Shown here: piece by piece, positions 59,302-64,000 of the stretch
Position numbering within the stretch: position 1 is the stretch's first letter
Layout: every line of letters begins with the position of its first letter
From: Spirosoma montaniterrae
GTDB lineage: Bacteria; Bacteroidota; Bacteroidia; Cytophagales; Spirosomataceae
Reading direction: 5' to 3'
Length of the DNA: 64,000 nt
Assembly (NCBI RefSeq): GCF_001988955.1
Contig: NZ_CP014263.1
Coordinates: 5,082,501 to 5,146,500 of the forward strand
Translations under genes and position numbers: made by a program
The notes under the pieces: model-generated
Told to the model about the DNA's origin: nothing
Seen by the model: the letters and a program-made list of their open reading frames with translations, nothing else
Databases searched by the model: none

Positions 59302-62043
59302 ATGAAAACGCAATGGATGGTGTTGGGCGCGGTGGGCGGTGCGGTGGCACTGACGCTGTCGTCGTTTTTGGGGGTGTTTGAGAAGCGCGTTGACTATAAC
59401 ACGCAGATTAAGCCTATTCTCAACAAAAACTGCATTGCCTGTCACGGGGGCGTTAAGAAGGCGTCGGGCTTTTCGCTGCTCTTCAAACATGAAGCACTGG
59501 CCCCGGCCAAGTCGGGCAAACCGGCCATTATTCCCGGCGACGCCGACAATAGCGAACTCATCCGGCGGCTTACACTCACCGACCCCGACGAGCGGATGCC
59601 GCTCGATCACCCGCCCCTGAAACCCGACGAAATTGACCTGCTCACCAAATGGATCGATCAGGGTGCCGAATGGGGCGATCATTGGGCCTATCAGCGCGTG
59701 GAACGGCCCGACGTGCCGGAAGTTGGCACGTTCTGGAGTCGCCTTGGTTTGGCCGAAAGCGACGAAACAAAATGGGTTAAAAACGAAATAGATCATTTTA
59801 TTCTGCGCGAGTTAGAGACGCAAAATCTTACGTCGTTACGTTCGCCCGAGGCTGACCGGGCTACGCTCATCCGGCGCGTGTCGCTCGACCTCACGGGGTT
59901 GCCACCCACCGAGCGGGAAGTGGCTGACTTTGTGAACGATAAATCGCCGGACGCGTATGAAAAAGTGGTTGACCGGCTGTTGGCGTCGCCCGCTTACGGC
60001 GAACGCTGGACGGGCATGTGGCTCGATTTGGCCCGCTACGCCGATACCAAAGGCTACGAGCGCGACCCTGGTCGGAAAATCTGGCGATACCGCGACTGGC
60101 TCATCAAAGCCTTCAACAGCGACATGCCGTTCGACCGGTTCACGACTGAGCAACTGGCGGGCGATTTGTTACCCACACCTACCGACGATCAATTGGTCGC
60201 AACGGGCTTTCATCGCAATACCATGACCAACGACGAAGGCGGCACGCAGGACGAAGAGTTCCGGGTGGCGGCTGTCATGGACCGGGTTAATACTACGTGG
60301 GACGTATTCCAGGGTACGACCTTCGCCTGTATTCAGTGCCACAGTCACCCCTACGACCCCTTTACGCACGATGAGTATTACAAGTATCTCGCCTTCTTCA
60401 ACAACGCCCGCGACGAGGACGTAACAACCGATACACCCACGCTGCGATTCTACAGGGACAAAGATTCGGTAGAGGCTTTGGCCCTGAAACACTGGATGCT
60501 GAAGAACGTTTCGGCACGGGGCGAATCGGCGCATGAGCGGTTTTTGCGGACGATGGAGCCGAAGTATAACTCGCACAGCATCAAACAGGTAGCTAATGCG
60601 TCGCTGCTCGATGCCAAGTTTTTCGGGGCGCAGCACAATGGATTGGGGCAATTGGATGGCGTTGACATGACCGGCAAAAACCGGCTGTTGCTCGCCTGGG
60701 GTACGAAGGACGCTGGAGCCAGCCTTGTTGTTCGGCAGGATAAACCCGACGGGCCGGTGTTGCTTACGCAGCCCGTACCGAAGACCGGCAATCAATGGAA
60801 CGATACCATTCAGGCATTTTCGATACCGGCGGTGGCTGGGCGGCATACGCTGTTTTTCTCGTTCAGTAACCCCAAAAATCCCAAAAACTGGACAATGATT
60901 AAGTGGGTGGCCTTGCAACAGGCTCTGCCCGATGCCGCGCAGGAGAAACGCTATCTAACCCTGCTCAACAAAGAAGTCGACCAAACGCCGATTATGCTCG
61001 ACGGTACGGGCGATCTGGCCCGAACTACGCATATTTTCGAGCGGGGTAACTGGCTGGTGAAAGGCAAGCGCGTATCGCCCGACGTGCCGAAGATTTTTCC
61101 GGCAATGGACGCTAAACTGCCCAAAAACAGGCTCGGTCTGGCCCGCTGGATGACCAGCCGCGACCACCCGCTCACGGCCCGCGTAGCCGTAAACCGATTC
61201 TGGGAACAACTCTTCGGCGCGGGTATTGTCGAAACGGTCGAAGACATGGGTACGCAGGGCATTCCGCCCACGCACCGCGAACTGCTCGATTATTTAGCAG
61301 TCGAATTTATGGAAACCGACCGCTGGAGCGTAAAGAAACTGCTGAAACGTCTGGTACTGTCGGCTACGTACCGGCAGCGGTCGGAAGCCTCGCCTGAACT
61401 GTTGGCAAAAGACCCGTTCAACAAACTGCTGGCGCGGGGGCCGCGCGTCCGGCTTTCTGCCGAGGCCGTGCGCGATCAGGCGTTGGCCGTGAGCGGGTTG
61501 CTGAGCCAGAAAATGTACGGTCCAAGTGTAATGCCGGTGCAACCCGATGGCATCTGGCAGTCGCCCTACGACGGCGAAAGCTGGAAGCAAAGCGAGGGCG
61601 AAGACCTGCACCGGCGGGCATTGTACACCTACTGGAAACGCACGGCCCCGTATCCATCGATGGTGACGTTCGACAGCCCCAGCCGCGAGTTTTGCCAGTT
61701 GCGCCGACTTCGTACCAACACCCCGTTGCAGGCTTTGGTCACGCTTAACGACCCGGTCTATGTTGAAGCTGCCCAGCACTTAGCCGAGTATATGCGACAG
61801 CACGGCAAAACGCCCGAACAGCAGATTCAGGCCGGTTTCCGGCGCGTGATGCTCCGCGATCTGGCTCCGAAGAAGCTGACTGTTTTACTGCAACTGTACC
61901 GAAATACGGAAGCGCACTATCAGCAAAAACCCGACGAAGTGAAAAAACTGATGGCCTGCACAGACGCAACGCCCCAATTGGCCGCGCTGACCGTTACGGC
62001 AAATACGATGTTGAATCTGGACGAGGTGATAACGAAAGAGTGA
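59302..62043 (+). CDS. PSD1-type protein: cytochrome c-like, DUF1549 and DUF1553 domains
   Basis: 913 residues from ATG 59302 (MKTQWMVLGAVGGAVALTLS), a signal or anchor helix; the frame is open from 59251. A PSCyt1 haem motif comes first (KPILNKNCIACHGG, at about 40). Then DUF1549 (TGLPPTEREVADFVN, RYADTKGYERDPGRKIWRY, FDRFTTEQLAGDLLPTP), a middle beta domain, and DUF1553 (HPLTARVAVNRFWEQLFGAG, LDYLAVEFMETDRWSVKKL, SPSREFCQLRRLRTNTPLQA). The family is best known from Planctomycetes, where it pairs with DUF1501 proteins. The partner gene here is downstream, but a DUF559 element separates them. Confidence 0.92.
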   Translation: MKTQWMVLGAVGGAVALTLSSFLGVFEKRVDYNTQIKPILNKNCIACHGGVKKASGFSLLFKHEALAPAKSGKPAIIPGDADNSELIRRLTLTDPDERMPLDHPPLKPDEIDLLTKWIDQGAEWGDHWAYQRVERPDVPEVGTFWSRLGLAESDETKWVKNEIDHFILRELETQNLTSLRSPEADRATLIRRVSLDLTGLPPTEREVADFVNDKSPDAYEKVVDRLLASPAYGERWTGMWLDLARYADTKGYERDPGRKIWRYRDWLIKAFNSDMPFDRFTTEQLAGDLLPTPTDDQLVATGFHRNTMTNDEGGTQDEEFRVAAVMDRVNTTWDVFQGTTFACIQCHSHPYDPFTHDEYYKYLAFFNNARDEDVTTDTPTLRFYRDKDSVEALALKHWMLKNVSARGESAHERFLRTMEPKYNSHSIKQVANASLLDAKFFGAQHNGLGQLDGVDMTGKNRLLLAWGTKDAGASLVVRQDKPDGPVLLTQPVPKTGNQWNDTIQAFSIPAVAGRHTLFFSFSNPKNPKNWTMIKWVALQQALPDAAQEKRYLTLLNKEVDQTPIMLDGTGDLARTTHIFERGNWLVKGKRVSPDVPKIFPAMDAKLPKNRLGLARWMTSRDHPLTARVAVNRFWEQLFGAGIVETVEDMGTQGIPPTHRELLDYLAVEFMETDRWSVKKLLKRLVLSATYRQRSEASPELLAKDPFNKLLARGPRVRLSAEAVRDQALAVSGLLSQKMYGPSVMPVQPDGIWQSPYDGESWKQSEGEDLHRRALYTYWKRTAPYPSMVTFDSPSREFCQLRRLRTNTPLQALVTLNDPVYVEAAQHLAEYMRQHGKTPEQQIQAGFRRVMLRDLAPKKLTVLLQLYRNTEAHYQQKPDEVKKLMACTDATPQLAALTVTANTMLNLDEVITKE

Positions 62044-62059
62044 CTTTACCCCACCCCAA

Positions 62060-62085
62060 CCCCTCCCCTGAAAACAGGGGAGGGG
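62060..62085. repeat. Left GC-rich hairpin of the DUF559 element
   Basis: Eleven-base stem CCCCTCCCCTG/CAGGGGAGGGG with AAAA loop. In transcript form it would also act as a strong hairpin right after the PSD1 gene. Confidence 0.85.
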
Positions 62086-62100
62086 CTTAGCTGGATACCA

Positions 62101-62472
62101 ATGGGACAGATTTTACACAATAGAAAGAATATGGAAGAACTGCGTCGGGAACTGCGAAAACAGCTTACCGATGCCGAAGCTATACTTTGGAGCTATCTGA
62201 GAAGCAATCAGTTAGGTGGGCGAAAGTTTAGGCGACAACACAGCGTTGGTAGTTACGTACTTGATTTTTACTGCACTGCCGAACGGTTGGCGATTGAAGT
62301 CGATGGCTCTGTACACCAACAGCCAGAAAACCTTCTGCACGATCAGGAACGGGATGACGCGCTGGCGAATCTTGGTATCAGAACGATACGCATTAAAAAC
62401 GATGAGGTCGAAGCAGACATAAGCAGCGTTTTGCAACGAATTAGTGAACAGTTCGTAAACAATTCACATTGA
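62101..62472 (+). CDS. DUF559 domain protein, Vsr-like endonuclease fold
   Basis: 123 residues. DUF559 proteins belong to the restriction-endonuclease-like clan near the very-short-patch repair nucleases. The core is complete: ELRKQLTDAEAILWSYLRSN, RKFRRQHSVGSYVLDFYCTA, LAIEVDGSVHQQPENLLHDQ and LGIRTIRIKNDEVEADISSV; the Asp in VLDFYC and Glu/Asp in IEVDGS are candidate metal ligands. The start may be 62101 or ATG 62131 (MEELRRELRKQ). It is enclosed by inverted hairpins (element 62045-62520). Family activity on DNA is inferred from the fold; a role in spreading the repeats is a hypothesis. Confidence 0.88.
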   Translation: MGQILHNRKNMEELRRELRKQLTDAEAILWSYLRSNQLGGRKFRRQHSVGSYVLDFYCTAERLAIEVDGSVHQQPENLLHDQERDDALANLGIRTIRIKNDEVEADISSVLQRISEQFVNNSH

Positions 62473-62478
62473 GCTTCC

Positions 62479-62504
62479 CCCCTCCCCTGAAAACAGGGGA
62501 GGGG
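62479..62504. repeat. Right GC-rich hairpin of the DUF559 element
   Basis: Same stem and AAAA loop as the left copy, but placed so that the outer flank (CCGGGGGTGGGGTAAA) is inverted relative to the left one. It ends about 20 bases before the DUF1501 start. Confidence 0.85.
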
Positions 62505-62526
62505 CCGGGGGTGGGGTAAAAACACT

Positions 62527-64000
62527 ATGAACAACCTGCTCAAAGAACTTCAACAAGCCGCTGCCGAGCGCGAAACCCGGCGGCATTTTCTGCATACCTG
62601 CTCAACTGGGCTGGGCGCGATGGCCCTTAGCTCTATTCTGGGCGGCTGTGGTTTCTTCGGAAAAGAGAACGGCACGGCTGCCGTAGGTGGCCCGTCGCCC
62701 ATTACTGACAACCCTTCTCTGCCGCAGCCATCGCAATTTGTGCCGAAGGCGAAGCGGGTAATCTACATTCACATGGCCGGGTCGCCGAGCCAGTTGGAAC
62801 TGTTCGATTACAAGCCCGAATTGATCAAGTACAACGGCAAAGACTGCCCGCAGGAACTGCTCGAAGGAAAGAAATTTGCCTTCATTCGGGGCGTTCCGAA
62901 AATGCTGGGGCCGCAGGGTAAATTCGCCCAGCACGGACAGTCGGGTGCGTGGGTGTCTGACTATCTGCCGCATTTACAGGGCGTTGTCGATGAAATCTCG
63001 TTCCTCAAAGCCATGCATACCGACCAGTTCAACCATGCACCCGCACAGTTGCTGATGCATACGGGTAATGCCCGGCTGGGTCGGCCCAGCATTGGCTCGT
63101 GGGTGACGTATGGGCTGGGTACTGAAAACGATAACCTGCCGGGCTTTGTGGTGCTGGCATCGGGTGGCAAACAACCCGACGCGGGCAAGTCGGTTTGGGG
63201 AAGTGGCTTTCTGCCGACGGTGTATCAGGGCGTGCAGTGCCGCACCGACGGCGACCCGGTTTTGTATGCGTCTGACCCGGCGGGCATCAGCCGCGACGTG
63301 CGCAAACAAACCATCGACGCCATCAGTCAGATTAATCAGCAACAGTACGACGACGTGAAAGACCCCGAAATTCTGACCCGTATTGCCCAGTACGAACTGG
63401 CCTTTCGGATGCAGATGTCGGTGCCCGACGCGATGGACATCAAGAGCGAACCGCAGTATATTCTCGACAGTTACGGCGTTGACCCGGCCAAAGGCTCATT
63501 TGCCCGGAACTGTTTGTTGTCCAGAAGGTTGGTTGAGCGTGGCGTTCGCTTCGTGCAGTTGTTCGACTGGGGTTGGGATACACACGGCACGAGTGCCGAC
63601 GGGGCCATTGAAATCGGGTTGAAAAACAAGTGCCGCGAGTCGGACCAGGCGGTGGCGGCTCTGCTGAACGACCTCAAACAGCGCGGGCTGCTCGATGAAA
63701 CGCTGGTCGTATGGGGCGGTGAGTTTGGCCGCACGCCCATGCAGGAAAACCGCGACGGGCAGGTGCTGCCGTTCATGGGCCGCGACCACCACCTCGAAGC
63801 CTTCACGGTCTGGATGGCGGGCGGGGGGGTTAAACGCGGCTTCAGCTACGGCGAAACCGACGATATTGGCTACTATGGCGTGAAAGACAAAACCCACGTC
63901 CACGACCTCCAAGCCACGATTCTGCACCTGCTCGGCTTCGACCATGCCAAATTGACCTATCAGTTTCAGGGTCGCCCGTTCCGCCTGACCGACGTGGCCG
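62527..64000 (+). CDS. DUF1501 domain-containing protein (3' end outside the window)
   Basis: At least 491 residues; the frame is open to the window edge, and the last visible residues FQGRPFRLTDVA suggest only a few dozen bases are missing. The N-terminus has a twin-arginine-like signal (ETRRHFLHTCSTGLGAMALS), so export in a folded state is possible. The DUF1501 core is seen in VIYIHMAGSPSQLELFDYKP, HTGNARLGRPSIGSWVTYGL, RFVQLFDWGWDTHG and LVVWGGEFGRTPMQENRDGQ, then GRDHHLEAFTVWMAGGGVKR. The family resembles sulfatase/phosphatase folds and pairs with PSD1 proteins. The function of the pair is not established. Confidence 0.92.
   Translation, partial: MNNLLKELQQAAAERETRRHFLHTCSTGLGAMALSSILGGCGFFGKENGTAAVGGPSPITDNPSLPQPSQFVPKAKRVIYIHMAGSPSQLELFDYKPELIKYNGKDCPQELLEGKKFAFIRGVPKMLGPQGKFAQHGQSGAWVSDYLPHLQGVVDEISFLKAMHTDQFNHAPAQLLMHTGNARLGRPSIGSWVTYGLGTENDNLPGFVVLASGGKQPDAGKSVWGSGFLPTVYQGVQCRTDGDPVLYASDPAGISRDVRKQTIDAISQINQQQYDDVKDPEILTRIAQYELAFRMQMSVPDAMDIKSEPQYILDSYGVDPAKGSFARNCLLSRRLVERGVRFVQLFDWGWDTHGTSADGAIEIGLKNKCRESDQAVAALLNDLKQRGLLDETLVVWGGEFGRTPMQENRDGQVLPFMGRDHHLEAFTVWMAGGGVKRGFSYGETDDIGYYGVKDKTHVHDLQATILHLLGFDHAKLTYQFQGRPFRLTDVA

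Larger units (their letters stand above)
62045..62520. mobile_element. 476-bp candidate mobile element: DUF559 nuclease gene between inverted GC-rich hairpins
   Basis: The ends are inverted copies: TTTACCCCACCCC at 62045-62057 and GGGGTGGGGTAAA at 62508-62520. Just inside each is a hairpin CCCCTCCCCTG-AAAA-CAGGGGAGGGG (62060-62085 and 62479-62504, 11-bp stems). Between them lies one gene, a DUF559 nuclease. The left end is one base after the stop of the PSD1 gene and the right end six bases before the DUF1501 start. No target-site duplication is clear. A gene-less relative with the same ends sits in uvrA. Confidence 0.75.

Noticed and set aside
60169..60918. 249-residue ORF antisense to the PSD1 gene
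   Set aside because: Shadow frame with no recognisable domain.

Overview
The window reads as a chromosomal segment of a Bacteroidota bacterium of the order Cytophagales, most like the Spirosoma/Rudanella group. I infer this from the protein families (type IX secretion C-terminal sorting domains, a TonB-dependent receptor with a carboxypeptidase-regulatory-like N-terminus, a GH3/beta-lactamase-like fusion, a heptaprenylglyceryl-phosphate synthase, PSD1/DUF1501 proteins), from promoters of the TTG-N17-21-TAnnTTTG type, and from the lack of obvious Shine-Dalgarno sites. Base composition is balanced and coding density is high. No rRNA, CRISPR array, prophage or conventional insertion sequence was seen.

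Layout: 1-3.6 kb is the end of an exopolysaccharide locus (Wzz-like chain-length protein, flippase, methyltransferase, GT4 glycosyltransferase). 3.6-14.1 kb holds tRNA-His, superoxide dismutase, tadA, a giant Ig-repeat T9SS protein, a GH3/beta-lactamase fusion, a rhodanese and two small secreted proteins. 14.3-18 kb is a frameshifted sensor kinase, its response regulator and hemB. 18-27 kb holds a GDSL lipoprotein, an acyltransferase, pyrC, tRNA-Leu, an MscS channel, a DUF4160/DUF2442 pair (first gene frameshifted), uvrA and mgtC. 27-43 kb is mostly metabolism and envelope: GH43, GMC oxidoreductase, SMP-30, psd, gdh, a DksA-like protein, a holin-like membrane protein, GGGP synthase, an AraC regulator, acyl-CoA dehydrogenase, MaoC and cystathionine gamma-synthase. 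43.5-56.5 kb has a PQQ-type sugar dehydrogenase/PA14 T9SS protein, a TonB-dependent receptor under a TPP riboswitch, ribH, lysC, an MNT/HEPN pair overlapping serS, and a secreted esterase-like DUF11 protein. 56.5-64 kb is accessory-looking: an Rpn-type nuclease, two paralogous zinc-ribbon membrane proteins, a PSD1 cytochrome protein, a DUF559 nuclease element and a DUF1501 protein running off the end.

Two repeat systems stand out. First, the DUF559 nuclease gene at 62.1 kb is bounded by inverted GC-rich hairpins with matching TTTACCCCACCCC ends. The 476-bp unit sits in the short gap between the PSD1 gene and its usual partner DUF1501. A 90-bp unit built from the same two hairpins, without the gene, lies in frame inside uvrA. 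This looks like an autonomous/non-autonomous element pair in which a DUF559 nuclease may mobilise palindromes. Second, many intergenic gaps hold inverted arrays of 7-, 8- or about 11-bp microrepeats, with the unit length constant within a locus and carried on both arms. Two heptamer arrays (81 and 87 bp) are also inserted in frame in uvrA. With the 90-bp element they add 86 codons and account for its 1016-residue length.

Two genes appear broken at homopolymers (the kinase at a G7 tract, DUF4160 at an A6 tract). These could be real frameshifts, phase-variable switches or sequencing errors.
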